Origin: Aurantibacter_A sp965215845
GTDB taxonomy: Bacteria > Bacteroidota > Bacteroidia > Flavobacteriales > Flavobacteriaceae
DNA length: 64,000 bases
Direction of reading: 5' to 3'
Assembly: GCA_965215845.1 (NCBI GenBank)
Contig: CBDCEL010000003.1
Span: forward strand, 1,195,613 to 1,259,612
Shown here in pieces: positions 36,420 to 45,365 of the stretch; the stretch's first letter is position 1; each line of letters opens with the position of its first letter. The translations under genes and the position numbers were made by a program. The notes under the pieces are model-generated. The model was not told the origin of the DNA. It saw nothing but the letters and a program-made list of their open reading frames with translations, and made no database searches.

Positions 36420-37261
36420 AATTTTCTTTGCGCTTTGATATAGGTTGAAATTTCACCTACAGGGGCGGTCCATATTTTATGCTTAGGGTCGGCAAGGTAG
36501 GGCAACAACTTTTCCAACATTTCGGTCTCGGTGGTTTGCCGATTTTTCTCCCCGATTTCATGACCGCCAAGAATAAGCCATAAGCCATGCTTTCGGGCAT
36601 TTTCGACTAGCTCGATTATCTCATCAAAGGTTTTGCCGTCCATTTCCAAACCCGTTAATCGTGACATATCACAAAAGGCAGGATCATTGGCGGCTTCGTC
36701 GAGCCAGGTTCTTCCGGAAGAAAATTGTTTGGCGACCAAAGGCACATAACTTTTGGTATGCTCTCCCCGCCCGACGAAAGTCTGCCCACACGGATAGGCA
36801 AATGCCGTTGGAACCACTCCTAGCAGTTTGTTGATTTCTCCATTGGCTTTCTCCAACTCCCTCGCCATCTGAGGTAAGGAATAATCTTCAAGGGCCTTGT
36901 CCCTGGCCCACAGAAAGTTTCCCGAACAAGGGTGTACGAGGGAATGATTTCCTATTTCGTGACCATTCGCTAAGGCGGTCTTCCAACCTTGTAATTCTTC
37001 CTCGACAGCCGAAGGAACGACATAGAAGGTCGCTTTGATACCATATTTATCCAGTAAGGGGGTTCCAACGGTTACTTGGCTGTTGCGGGCATCGTCCCAA
37101 GTGAGGCTCAGGGCCATCGAATTTCCGTCCGGCCATTGAAAAGAGCCAGATTCTTGCCCCCAGCAGACGGTCGTCCAAAATACAACCAGGAGGACCATCG
37201 AGCATATAAAGCGATTGTTTCCGGCCCCACGCGAAACGACTTCTTCCTGTATTGCCACCAT
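36416..37261 (-). CDS. secreted polysaccharide deacetylase-like protein
   Basis: 281 aa. A membrane/signal segment lies at residues 18-36 (FICSMVLLVVFWTTVCWGQ); an alternative ATG inside it would shorten the signal. The NodB-fold pattern is present: ALSLTWDDARNSQ (catalytic Asp-Asp), LLDKYGIKATFYVVP, NGHEIGNHSLVHPC (His-x-x-x-His metal ligands) and FAYPCGQT. The expected activity is removal of N- or O-acetyl groups from a glycan. It is the first gene of the unit with the haem protein. Confidence 0.82.
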   Translation of the reverse strand: MVAIQEEVVSRGAGNNRFICSMVLLVVFWTTVCWGQESGSFQWPDGNSMALSLTWDDARNSQVTVGTPLLDKYGIKATFYVVPSAVEEELQGWKTALANGHEIGNHSLVHPCSGNFLWARDKALEDYSLPQMARELEKANGEINKLLGVVPTAFAYPCGQTFVGRGEHTKSYVPLVAKQFSSGRTWLDEAANDPAFCDMSRLTGLEMDGKTFDEIIELVENARKHGLWLILGGHEIGEKNRQTTETEMLEKLLPYLADPKHKIWTAPVGEISTYIKAQRKL

Positions 37262-37416
37262 ATTCTTTTTTTGAAACTACACACGACTTCGATTACCAAG
37301 AATCGGTCGGGGTAGCAGGACCGTACTAATATAAATCAATATCTCGATGAAAGCCAATCTAAATCAAGACAGGTTGGTCTTCGGTAAAAAGCCCTAAATC
37401 GTATGACTTTATTACA

Positions 37417-37467
37417 TTAAAAAAGCTTGTCCGCCATGTCGATAACCATCGTCTGGCGAACAAGCTT
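37417..37467 (-). terminator. intrinsic terminator of ssb
   Basis: On the minus strand, AAGCTTGT and a TGGCG-CGCCA inner stem, plus an inner CGAT/ATCG pair, form a long hairpin that ends in T6. It follows the ssb stop by about 20 bp. Confidence 0.85.
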
Positions 37468-37486
37468 CCTCAAAATGTGTGAAAGG

Positions 37487-37819
37487 TTATTTCCCCAACA
37501 TCAAAAGTTCATTGCATCTTATTTCGGTGAAATAGCGTTTCTCGCCTTCTTTGGTCTCATAGGACCGATGGGTCAGTTTGCCTTCAACGGCCACCTGTTT
37601 TCCCTTGGTCAAAAAGTTTTCGACGACTTCGGCCAGCTTGCCCCAGGCCACGATATTGTGCCATTGGGTCTCCTCGACTTTTTCGCCCTGCGCGTTTCGA
37701 AACGAGTCGCTGGTAGCGATTGAAAATTTTGCAAGTTTGCTGCCATTTTCAAGATTTACGATTTCGGGATCTTGTCCCAAGTTTCCAATCAACTGTACTT
37801 TGTTTTTAAGTGCGTTCAT
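37487..37819 (-). CDS. ssb: single-stranded DNA-binding protein
   Basis: 110 aa, an OB fold only. MNALKNKVQLIGNLGQDPEI, FSIATSDSFRN, ETQWHNIVAWGKLAE and TKGKQVAVEGKLTHRSYE are standard SSB stretches. The long acidic C-terminal tail used by housekeeping SSB to recruit partners is missing (it ends CNELLMLGK), so this may be a short paralogue, as found near mobile or stress-related genes. It is monocistronic, with its own terminator and a -7 box. Confidence 0.9.
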   Translation of the reverse strand: MNALKNKVQLIGNLGQDPEIVNLENGSKLAKFSIATSDSFRNAQGEKVEETQWHNIVAWGKLAEVVENFLTKGKQVAVEGKLTHRSYETKEGEKRYFTEIRCNELLMLGK

Positions 37820-37875
37820 AATAAATCATTTTAGATAAACAGTTAATACTATCAAGCCTCCTTGACTTGACGAAG

Positions 37876-37883
37876 CAAACATA
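37876..37883 (-). promoter_or_regulatory. -7 box ahead of ssb
   Basis: Minus strand TATGTTTG fits TAnnTTTG, 57 bp upstream of the ssb ATG. Confidence 0.45.
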
Positions 37884-37923
37884 GAACGCCGCGGATCTTC
37901 TACTCGGTTCGGAAATAATTACT

Positions 37924-37960
37924 TTCGTTTGTAAACGTTTGTTTTCGTTTAAAAATGTTT
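37924..37960. repeat. iterated CGTTT half-sites upstream of ssb
   Basis: CGTTT or TGTTT recurs four times at roughly one-helical-turn spacing (around 37925, 37935, 37945 and 37956), about 45-80 bp upstream of the -7 box. It could be a regulator binding array; alternatively simple A+T-rich sequence. Confidence 0.35.
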
Positions 37961-38028
37961 ATATTATTGATTATCAAAAGTTTAATTAAATTTTCCATTG
38001 GTCTTATTTTCAGTCTAAATTAAATGAC

Positions 38029-38052
38029 CACGGACGGCAAAAACCGTCCGTG
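38029..38052 (-). terminator. terminator-like hairpin after the repeat lipoprotein gene
   Basis: Perfect 9-bp stem CACGGACGG / CCGTCCGTG with a 6-nt loop, 24 bp after the stop at 38076. The T-tract is weak on the minus strand. Confidence 0.6.
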
Positions 38053-38075
38053 ATCTTTGTTTCTGGATTAAGGAT

Positions 38076-39803
38076 TTAAAAAGTTCTTACGGCACGTACA
38101 AGAGCCCCTGAGTTATTTTTACCAGCTGAAAAATCTACAAGAGTACCTCCATTATTTGATACAACCCTAGCAGTATCCATAGTCATCTCGGTAGAACTCC
38201 AGTGATACAATCCGGTGAACGCCGCCCCTCCATTTGCTTGTGATGTTGCACTTATTATTGCCAAATTATTACCAATCTCATGTAGTTCGAATAAAGAAGG
38301 TAAATACCAATCCGAATAACCACCGGTGGTCAGATTCTCGCACAATGATGCAGCATAAACGTTACTCGTTCCATGGCTATTTAAGATTGCTGTTGTGTTT
38401 GCCTGCCCTGTTCCAATAGCTGTTCCGGTAGCTCCCGTAACCATGTTGGCACCAACACTCCAGGTTATTCCGGAAGGAGCATTTGGATTAGCGATGTCAT
38501 CGATATCACATACCAATCCGCCTCCATTTCCATCAAGCCAAAAAATGACTCCTCCATACTTAAATTCTCCAATCTCGTTCATATCATTAAGATTCACAAG
38601 TGCATTTGCGGAATCGGTCGACACGGCATTTTCTACTGTAATCGTCGCTAGCATGTTGGGATTGGATTCGAAATCAAATAAGGTTTCATTGGCAACCGAT
38701 AGTTCCCCAGTATTGGAATTTATGTTAAAGGCACCCGCAGGGTTTTGAAATGATATGGCATAGGTTACGCTTCCGTTACTACTTGCTGGAACGGTACCGA
38801 CGATAGCGCCGTTTGAAGGATTTTCATCGATATTCAAAGTCACTTGTTGAACCGTTACTTCATCTACATCGTTAAGGTTGATGGTGGCAATTGCCATAGT
38901 AGTATCTGCAACGTCTTCAACTGTAATGTCCGCAGTAATTACCGGATTTGTTTCAAAATCAAATAAGTTAGGGTCCACTACCGTTAATTCTCCGGTACTG
39001 GCGTTTATGTTCAAGGCTGCTGCCGGCGTCTGGGAAGATATACTAAAGCTTGGATTTCCACCGCCATTTACCTGTATAGAGCCCACAACCTGCCCATCGG
39101 TTGGGTTTTCATCTATTGCAACTGTCAAATCATCGGCATTTATTTCAATTAGGTTATTAATATTAATGGTGAACGTGGCCGTATTTTCCGCGCCTGCAAC
39201 TACAACAGTTCCAGTAATCGTAGGATTCGTCTCAAAATCGAACAAGGTGGCATCAGCAACCGTTAATTCGCCGGAAGAGCCATCTATACTTAGCGCACCT
39301 GCAGGTGTTTGCGATTCTATGCTGAAAGTAAAAGGTCCGTTTCCATCGGCTTGAACCATACCTACAATTTGTCCACTCGTTGGGTTTTCATCTATGGTCG
39401 CGGTCAAATCCTGCACGCCAATTTCATTCAGGTCGGTAAGGCTTATGGTAACTGTGGCGGTTTCAGAATTTCCTGAATTGCCAACTGTGATATTCGCAGT
39501 GATTTCAGGATTTGTTTCAAAGTCAAATAAACTGGCATTGGCAACTGTTAATTCTCCGGTATTTGCATTTACGCTTAAGGCTCCTGCCGGTGTTTGAGAG
39601 GTTATGTTGAAACTTAAGGTACCTTCGCCATCTGCCTGAACCGTACCCACAGATTGTCCACTGGTCGGGTTTTCATCAATGGTTATGGTAAAATCTTGAA
39701 GGGTTATTTCATAAGTATTTGTTTCATCATCGTTATTACAACTTGTTGCTGTCAGTGATAAGGCTATGGCAAATAGGTTGATTAATTTAAGTCGTTTTTT
39801 CAT
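38076..39803 (-). CDS. surface lipoprotein with four tandem cadherin-like repeats and a DUF1566/Lcl-type C-domain
   Basis: 575 aa. Lipobox at LTATSCNNDDE. Four repeats of about 93 residues each open with a version of TIDENPTSGQ and carry SQTPAGAL and LFDFETNP; the third and fourth copies have drifted (NIDENPSNGA, LFDFESNP). The C-terminal part, from GEFKYGGVIFWLDGNGGG to WYLPSLFELHEIG and YHWSSTEM, matches the DUF1566/Lcl fold associated with adhesins. It probably binds cells or glycans. It sits downstream of a small membrane gene and the two-component pair. Confidence 0.75.
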   Translation of the reverse strand: MKKRLKLINLFAIALSLTATSCNNDDETNTYEITLQDFTITIDENPTSGQSVGTVQADGEGTLSFNITSQTPAGALSVNANTGELTVANASLFDFETNPEITANITVGNSGNSETATVTISLTDLNEIGVQDLTATIDENPTSGQIVGMVQADGNGPFTFSIESQTPAGALSIDGSSGELTVADATLFDFETNPTITGTVVVAGAENTATFTININNLIEINADDLTVAIDENPTDGQVVGSIQVNGGGNPSFSISSQTPAAALNINASTGELTVVDPNLFDFETNPVITADITVEDVADTTMAIATINLNDVDEVTVQQVTLNIDENPSNGAIVGTVPASSNGSVTYAISFQNPAGAFNINSNTGELSVANETLFDFESNPNMLATITVENAVSTDSANALVNLNDMNEIGEFKYGGVIFWLDGNGGGLVCDIDDIANPNAPSGITWSVGANMVTGATGTAIGTGQANTTAILNSHGTSNVYAASLCENLTTGGYSDWYLPSLFELHEIGNNLAIISATSQANGGAAFTGLYHWSSTEMTMDTARVVSNNGGTLVDFSAGKNNSGALVRAVRTF

Positions 39804-39843
39804 GATATTAAGTTTTTAGAATTATTATAAGGTTTGATTTGAT

Positions 39844-40059
39844 TTATACTTTGTCTTTAGTTCTACCATAAAGGAAGAACAATGCCCCATCAGTAACGAT
39901 CAATAGAATTCCAATAATCCACCCTGTGCTATTGCCCCAGGTATCTACCCAAGTCAATAGCCTAATGTCGTGGTTGAAAATCGCAAGAAGAGCTGAAATG
40001 ATACCCATTGCTCCAATGAGCAGTCCGGCTTTACCTAGTTTTGTTTTGATATCGTCCAT
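39844..40059 (-). CDS. small membrane protein of unknown function
   Basis: 71 aa with two hydrophobic segments (LLIGAMGIISALLAIF and GWIIGILLIVTDGALFFLY) joined by a short loop containing DTWGNSTG. No family recognised. It lies 40 bp upstream of the repeat lipoprotein gene in the same direction and could be co-transcribed with it. Confidence 0.55.
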   Translation of the reverse strand: MDDIKTKLGKAGLLIGAMGIISALLAIFNHDIRLLTWVDTWGNSTGWIIGILLIVTDGALFFLYGRTKDKV

Positions 40060-40218
40060 GTTTTTTTGTTTCTAGAACGAAGGATCAAAGGAACCTAGTA
40101 CGGTCAGATACGGCGGGTTTATTTAGGGGTGTTTGGAACCCAAAAGCGTAAAACTTCGAGAAATATCCGCAAATGGAAAATCGGAAGAAATCAACGGTAA
40201 ATACAAGAAAAACAATCT

Positions 40219-40956
40219 TTAATTGCCACTCTTGCCCAAAAAGGTGGAAACAAATTGGTCTTTTTTACGGGAAGAAACGGGAATCTTTGTTCCGTTTTGC
40301 AAATGAATCACCCCAGACTTTTCATATTTATCTATGTACTTTAGGTTGACCATAAAAGATTGATGTGGTCTTGTAAAAGCATTTTTTAGAAGTTGTGCTT
40401 CAAACTCTTTTAACGATTTTGATGCAAGATACTTTTTGCCGTTATCTAAATAAAAGGTGGTATACCCTTTGTCTGATTCACAATATAACAACTGCTTCAA
40501 GTCTATTACTTGAAAGGAATCCTGTAGTGATAATATCAAGTTGTCATCATCATTGTCATAGACCTGCCTAGTCGTTTTCAGTTGTTGTTTTTGTACCTCT
40601 AAAGGTATGCGGCGTACTTTCTCCAAAGCTGTCTTTAGTTCATCGACATCTACTGGTTTCATTAGGTAGTCCACCGCACCGGCCTTTAAGGCTTTAAGGG
40701 CATACTCTTCATAGGCGGTAATAAATATTACTTTGAAGGTGAGATTTTCTGTTTGTTCCAGAAAATCAAAGGCGGTACCGTCGATAAGGTTGATATCCAA
40801 AAAGATCAATTCCGGCTTACAGGCATTGGCCACGACCACTGCATCGGCCACCGTACCACACTCCCCTACCACTTGAATGGCCGAGTCGGTCAACTCCAAC
40901 AGGCGGAGCAAGCCTTTTCTAATGTGTTCTTTATCCTCTACCAATAATGCCTTCAT
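40219..40956 (-). CDS. LytR/AlgR-type response regulator
   Basis: 245 aa. Receiver domain 1-120 with the phosphorylated Asp54 in IFLDINLIDG and Lys/Thr switch residues (FITAYEEYALKALKAGAVDYLMKP). LytTR DNA-binding domain 140-245 (LLYCESDKGYTTFYLDNGK ... FTRPHQSFMVNLKYIDKY). It overlaps the kinase gene by 4 bp, so the two form a two-component system. It likely binds direct repeats upstream of its targets; the nearby surface-protein genes are natural candidates, by position only. Confidence 0.9.
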   Translation of the reverse strand: MKALLVEDKEHIRKGLLRLLELTDSAIQVVGECGTVADAVVVANACKPELIFLDINLIDGTAFDFLEQTENLTFKVIFITAYEEYALKALKAGAVDYLMKPVDVDELKTALEKVRRIPLEVQKQQLKTTRQVYDNDDDNLILSLQDSFQVIDLKQLLYCESDKGYTTFYLDNGKKYLASKSLKEFEAQLLKNAFTRPHQSFMVNLKYIDKYEKSGVIHLQNGTKIPVSSRKKDQFVSTFLGKSGN

Positions 40957-43181
40957 GCCGAAATCGCTTCAATCTTATACGGAATTACCAATGTAACCAA
41001 AGTGCCCTGTTCACCAAAAATTGCCCTGTTCTGAATATTGACCGAACTGGGCATACCGAATTCTTTGGCCAATATTTCCAAGCGTTCCGAGGTAATCGTG
41101 GTGGCAAGGGAATTTTTATTCTTTTTGATTTTCGGTCGATCTTTTTGAATGCCCCTTCCGTTATCTGCAATGGTGCAGGTCAGTTTTTTATCCTTGAAGG
41201 TAATTTGAACGTCTATTTTCTTCTCCTTGTCCCGAACATCGAATGCGTGTTCCACACTGTTTTCCACAAAGGGCTGAACGAGCATGGGCGGTATCTTTAA
41301 ATTGACACCCGCCAAGCCCGGATCTATGTCTGGCCTATAGTCAAAGGGAGGGGAGGCATCCATATTTTGAAGCGCTATATAGCTGTCGATGGCCGAAAGC
41401 TCTTCGGAAAGGGGAACCATCTTGTGCCGGGAATTCTCCAAAGTAGTCCGCAATAGTTTTGAAAATTTGGACAGATACGAAATCGATTTACTTTCTTCCT
41501 TATTCAATATCATACCTTGCAAGACCGAAAGCGAATTAAACATAAAATGAGGGGTCATCTGGGAGCGCAGAAGTTTTTGTTCTGTCAAAATAATCTGATT
41601 TTTGGCCTTGATATTCTTATACTTTTGTGAGAAAAAGGTAAAGCCCAACAAAATAGAGACCAAAAGAAATCCTATGATGGCCCATAAATATTTTTGCTTG
41701 GATGCTGCCAGGTCCTGCGAGGTGGTCAATACGGTCTTGGAGAGTTTTAGCTCACGGATACTGGCGGAGTCGAGCGCTTGCTTGTATTTGTAATCATACG
41801 CTAACTGGGTGATTTTTTCAACATTTTCCTTATTGAATAGACTATCGCTTAAAATTTTGAATTGTTCGTGGCTAATAAACGCATTTCTAAAATCCCCCAT
41901 ATTTCTATAAATATCCGACAGAAGCCCATTGGCTTCAACTTGATAATCGATCATTCCGTATTTGCTGGATATTTCCTTGCTTTTCAGGGCATTGGCCAAA
42001 GCCTTATCATTTCTTTTCTGGTTTGCATAAACCCTTGCCAGCCCAATAAATGAAGCACACAAACCAAGGTTATTGTCAATACTTAGATTTATCGTTTTTG
42101 CCCGGTCAAAATTTTGTAAGGCTTGTTTAAGCTTTCCTTGCCCCAGGAAAACATTTCCCATATTGTTCAAAGCAAAGGCCTCTCCGGACTCATAATTGAT
42201 TTCTTTACATATTTCAAGTACTTCCTTTAAATAATTATGGGCCGCTTTATAATCTTTCTTCTTGCTATACACCACACCTAAATTAATCAATATGTCCGCG
42301 GTAGTTTTTTTATCACCATACTTCTTTTGCATGTGCAGGGCCTTTTCATAATGTGTTATGGCCTGGTCATAATTCCGCATGTTTTGATAAATAATGCCCT
42401 TATTGTTTATTGTAACGGCAATCCCCATGGTATCTCCATGTTTTTCTTCCAGAGCAAGTGATTCGTTATGGTATTCCATGGCCATCGGATAATTCCCTTG
42501 AAAGCCATAAACAACAGCAATATTGCCAAGATTTTTGGCTATTTGTTTCTCATCGTTTATCTCCTTGTCAATCTCCAAGGCTTTTTTAAAGTAAGATATG
42601 GTTTCGGTATAGTTGCCCAATTCGATGTAGGCCTTTCCTATATTGCCCAAGTTGGCCGAAGTAGTTGCTTTATCGCCCAGCTCTTGATTGATTTCCATGG
42701 ATTTTTGATGATATTCAATGGCTCGTCTGTGGTCTTCTTGGTCATAGAAGAGCATTCCCAAGGCGGTATAGCATTCAGACACGCCTTCAATGAACCGTAT
42801 CTCTTTACACAATTGAAGGGCTTCGTTAAGATATTGGTACCCCTCATCGAATCTTGATCGTATTCTGTGGGCGTTTCCCTTTATGAGCAAACTTTCTGAC
42901 AATCCTTTTTTGAAATTCAGTGTCTTGGCAATGGTTTCAGCTTCATCAAGGTAGGCCAAAGCTTTATCCGTATTTTGTTTGTAAAGCGCATAGGCCAAAT
43001 CGTTGAATAGGTTGACCCTTGTAGTGTCATTCGCCGTATGGAGCAATAGTTCAGTTTTTAGGCTATCTATGTTATTGTTTTGGGCCTTTATACTTTCCAT
43101 AAAAAATAGAACACAGCAGAGCGCCCACCAATTTTTGGTTATAAATTTCATGAAGGGTCGAAGCTGTTTCATAAAAAACAC
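40953..43181 (-). CDS. TPR-containing LytS-type sensor histidine kinase
   Basis: 742 aa. A signal segment (WWALCCVLFFMESIKAQ) places the first half in the periplasm; residues about 30-450 are seven or more TPR units (GNIGKAYIELGNYTETISYF; NLGVVYSKKKDYKAAHNYL). One transmembrane helix (LWAIIGFLLVSILLGFTFF) leads to a His_kinase module with H-box His545 in MTPHFMFNSLS, the N-box VENSVEHAFD and the G-box CTIADNGRGI. It phosphorylates the adjacent LytTR regulator. The stimulus may be a protein partner bound by the TPRs. Alternative starts lie 9-30 bp downstream. Confidence 0.88.
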   Translation of the reverse strand: MFFMKQLRPFMKFITKNWWALCCVLFFMESIKAQNNNIDSLKTELLLHTANDTTRVNLFNDLAYALYKQNTDKALAYLDEAETIAKTLNFKKGLSESLLIKGNAHRIRSRFDEGYQYLNEALQLCKEIRFIEGVSECYTALGMLFYDQEDHRRAIEYHQKSMEINQELGDKATTSANLGNIGKAYIELGNYTETISYFKKALEIDKEINDEKQIAKNLGNIAVVYGFQGNYPMAMEYHNESLALEEKHGDTMGIAVTINNKGIIYQNMRNYDQAITHYEKALHMQKKYGDKKTTADILINLGVVYSKKKDYKAAHNYLKEVLEICKEINYESGEAFALNNMGNVFLGQGKLKQALQNFDRAKTINLSIDNNLGLCASFIGLARVYANQKRNDKALANALKSKEISSKYGMIDYQVEANGLLSDIYRNMGDFRNAFISHEQFKILSDSLFNKENVEKITQLAYDYKYKQALDSASIRELKLSKTVLTTSQDLAASKQKYLWAIIGFLLVSILLGFTFFSQKYKNIKAKNQIILTEQKLLRSQMTPHFMFNSLSVLQGMILNKEESKSISYLSKFSKLLRTTLENSRHKMVPLSEELSAIDSYIALQNMDASPPFDYRPDIDPGLAGVNLKIPPMLVQPFVENSVEHAFDVRDKEKKIDVQITFKDKKLTCTIADNGRGIQKDRPKIKKNKNSLATTITSERLEILAKEFGMPSSVNIQNRAIFGEQGTLVTLVIPYKIEAISA

Positions 43182-43439
43182 ACGGCTAAAATACCTTTCT
43201 CACTAAGGAGGCCACCTCCCTATTCGATACAAGGTTGTTCAAAAAAAGGGATTTTCAAAGTCGATGATGTGGCATACATCGGAATTTTTGAGGATAAAAT
43301 GCCATTTTGACCATAGATATACAACGAATATTGACTCGTAACCAGCGTATATTTATTTCAAATGGTGAAATATATATTTTTAAGTTTTTTGGGTAGGATG
43401 CAGGGGTTTCAGGATATATCCTTTATCTAAACTTGGAAT
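43182..43439. other. 258-bp gap, upstream region of the kinase gene
   Basis: No open gene. On the minus strand there is a long A+T-rich stretch, but I see no convincing TAnnTTTG box. This is the downstream edge of the cassette-like array; the 19-nt motif is absent here. Confidence 0.4.
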
Positions 43440-43727
43440 TTACATGGTTCTATGTTGTTGACGTCTGTCTTTTAGAAATTTGATTGTTTTATAAACGATA
43501 ATTCCAACAACTATTAGGTTGATTACATGCCAGATATTCAGTCCGATATATGTGATTTTTTCCGAAGTCGTCATACTTTCTAAGCTCCAATATGGACCTT
43601 CACTTTCGTCATAGAAATCATCATAATTCATTAAAAGAAGTCCCAAAAAAATATAAACGGCTAAATCAACTACAATTAATCCGACTGCAATGAAAATGTT
43701 ATTGACACTAAATGGTTTTTTACCCAT
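43440..43727 (-). CDS. small two-helix membrane protein
   Basis: 95 aa. Two membrane segments (IFIAVGLIVVDLAVYIFLGLL and IGLNIWHVINLIVVGIIVY) are separated by an acidic loop (NYDDFYDESEGPYW), with a basic C-terminus (FLKDRRQQHRT). Not recognised. It is the last unit of the cassette-like array; the 19-nt motif (diverged) lies 18 bp before its ATG. Confidence 0.6.
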   Translation of the reverse strand: MGKKPFSVNNIFIAVGLIVVDLAVYIFLGLLLMNYDDFYDESEGPYWSLESMTTSEKITYIGLNIWHVINLIVVGIIVYKTIKFLKDRRQQHRTM

Positions 43728-43744
43728 GAAGATGACCTTCTAAC

Positions 43745-43763
43745 AATCGTTTTTTTAGACTTT
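43745..43763 (-). repeat. 19-nt array motif, copy 9 (diverged)
   Basis: Matches 16 of 19 positions of the consensus AAAGTTCAAATAAACGATT read on the minus strand. It lies between the ankyrin-like gene and the small membrane gene. Confidence 0.55.
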
Positions 43764-43785
43764 TAAACATTGACTACAGCCTAAA

Positions 43786-44850
43786 TTAATTTTTATGTTC
43801 TTTAAGAAGCTTTAGAATATCAACGGCCTCATGAATAACGGCTACTTGTCTTATTGATAATCCTTCAGATTTAAATGGTACTAAGTCGATCTTTGCCTTT
43901 TCAGAAGTTAGTGTATATGTTTCTTCACCACCTCCATAGCTCTTGGCCGTATGTCTTTGTTCGTATAATCTAACTTCAACACTCCCGAAGTTCCTAAATT
44001 TGTAGCGCTCCGGGTCGGCTCCATTACTTAACAATAAATTGATGACCCTTATGTAAGATTCCCTGGGAACCTTGGAGGAGCGCAGGGATTTATTCTGAAA
44101 ATTGCCATAGGCGTCGTAACTAGCATCAAAGTAGGTGTTTAACGCCCCCCAGACAGCATGCATTAAGGCCCGTGATTTTGACTCTTTGCTTTCGTTCTTC
44201 ACCAATAGGCGAACCTTTTCCAGTTCAGCTTTTCTTACGGCCCTAATAAATTTATGCTTTTCAAATTCAATAAGAAGCTCATTGGCAGTTTTCTCGAAGC
44301 GCGACTTCGGATATGCCTTCAAAAAGCCCTCAACAGAAGCCTTTGTATCTTTTTCCAAGGCAGAAAAAAAGTCCAATAATTCAATCCTTGTATAAGCTTC
44401 GTCATTCCATTCAGAATCTGGATACTCTTCTATAAAACTGCTTAATTGTCTTCTATGATCCGCGCGCTCCACAGAGTATTTACTGAACCGTTCTAATTTC
44501 TTTTTATATATTTCGTTATATAAATTCCATGTCAACTCTTCTCGTTTAGCAATTATTCGATTATTGTATTTGCTTTCTTTGCACTTCTCGTGGAAATAAG
44601 AAATATCGGAAAAATCCAATTCGTAGTCAGGTTCCAATAATTCAGCTCCTCTCTCATCACAAAGTTCTAACTTATTTGACCTTGCTTTTTCAGTTAGCTT
44701 GTGGTTAGGAAATCGATAAATAAAGTTGGCATAAGAATCAATTGTGTTTTTTCTTTTGGCGTCCGCAAATTCCCTTCTTTGTCCAAAACTTGATATCACG
44801 GCAAAAAATGATAAAATCGCTGAAATTCCATATTTTAATACCTTATTCAT
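43786..44850 (-). CDS. secreted protein with ankyrin-like C-terminus
   Basis: 354 aa. Signal peptide YGISAILSFFAVISSFGQ. The middle (residues 30-220) is helical, with several tetratricopeptide-like pairs such as YANFIYRFPNHKLTEKARS and GFLKAYPKSRFEKTANELL. The end contains INLLLSNGADPERYKFRN and AVIHEAVDILKLLKEHK, which resemble ankyrin repeat helices. Unknown role. The array motif abuts its ATG directly (copy 8). Confidence 0.55.
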   Translation of the reverse strand: MNKVLKYGISAILSFFAVISSFGQRREFADAKRKNTIDSYANFIYRFPNHKLTEKARSNKLELCDERGAELLEPDYELDFSDISYFHEKCKESKYNNRIIAKREELTWNLYNEIYKKKLERFSKYSVERADHRRQLSSFIEEYPDSEWNDEAYTRIELLDFFSALEKDTKASVEGFLKAYPKSRFEKTANELLIEFEKHKFIRAVRKAELEKVRLLVKNESKESKSRALMHAVWGALNTYFDASYDAYGNFQNKSLRSSKVPRESYIRVINLLLSNGADPERYKFRNFGSVEVRLYEQRHTAKSYGGGEETYTLTSEKAKIDLVPFKSEGLSIRQVAVIHEAVDILKLLKEHKN

Positions 44851-44866
44851 TCTTTTTCTGAACTTT
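44848..44866 (-). repeat. 19-nt array motif, copy 8 (diverged)
   Basis: 14 of 19 positions match; minus strand AAAGTTCAGAAAAAGA leads straight into the ATG at 44850, so part of it acts as the translation start region. Confidence 0.5.
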
Positions 44867-44874
44867 TAATATTA

Positions 44875-45309
44875 TCACGATAATTCGAGTTTGATTTTTA
44901 AAAAATTTAATATGGCAATTGCGATGAAAAACAATCCAATTGCTATAAATCCCCAGGGCAGAAAATTTCGGAAGAGCTTTGTATTTGCTACTACCTTATA
45001 CTCGCCATCCTCAAATAAATAAAATATTTCAACAGTATCTCTCTTGAATTTCCTATCTGAAGCATGGTCTAACTTATGGACGACAGAATTTCCTTTTCTA
45101 TCCCTGAATTCAATAACAGCATAATAATATGTAGTGCTATAACTATCTGTGTCCTTGCTAACCTCAGGTTCGTAATCAACTATTTTTGCTTTTGTACGAG
45201 CTCCGTTTTTAGCTATTCTTCTGAAGTTGGTATAAAAATAGATGCCGACAACTGTAAAAATCAATCCTAGACCAGAAAACAGTAATTGACTAATAGTTAT
45301 GCTATCCAT
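44875..45309 (-). CDS. DUF3592 membrane protein
   Basis: 144 aa. A hydrophobic N-terminal helix (LLFSGLGLIFTVVGIYFY), a soluble beta domain (GARTKAKIVDYEPEV, YYYAVIEFRDRKGN, TVEIFYLFEDGEYKVV) and a C-terminal helix (FLPWGFIAIGLFFIAIAIL). This is the DUF3592 layout: two membrane anchors around a small domain. Function unknown. Its stop is followed within 8 bp by motif copy 8. Confidence 0.75.
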   Translation of the reverse strand: MDSITISQLLFSGLGLIFTVVGIYFYTNFRRIAKNGARTKAKIVDYEPEVSKDTDSYSTTYYYAVIEFRDRKGNSVVHKLDHASDRKFKRDTVEIFYLFEDGEYKVVANTKLFRNFLPWGFIAIGLFFIAIAILNFLKIKLELS

Positions 45310-45345
45310 TCTTAATCTTACTTAGTAGGCATTACTGGTACATAT

Positions 45346-45364
45346 TATCCTTTTTTTGAACTTT
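45346..45364 (-). repeat. 19-nt array motif, copy 7
   Basis: 16 of 19 positions match. It begins two bases after the stop of the NTF2-like gene. Confidence 0.55.
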
Positions 45365-45365
45365 G

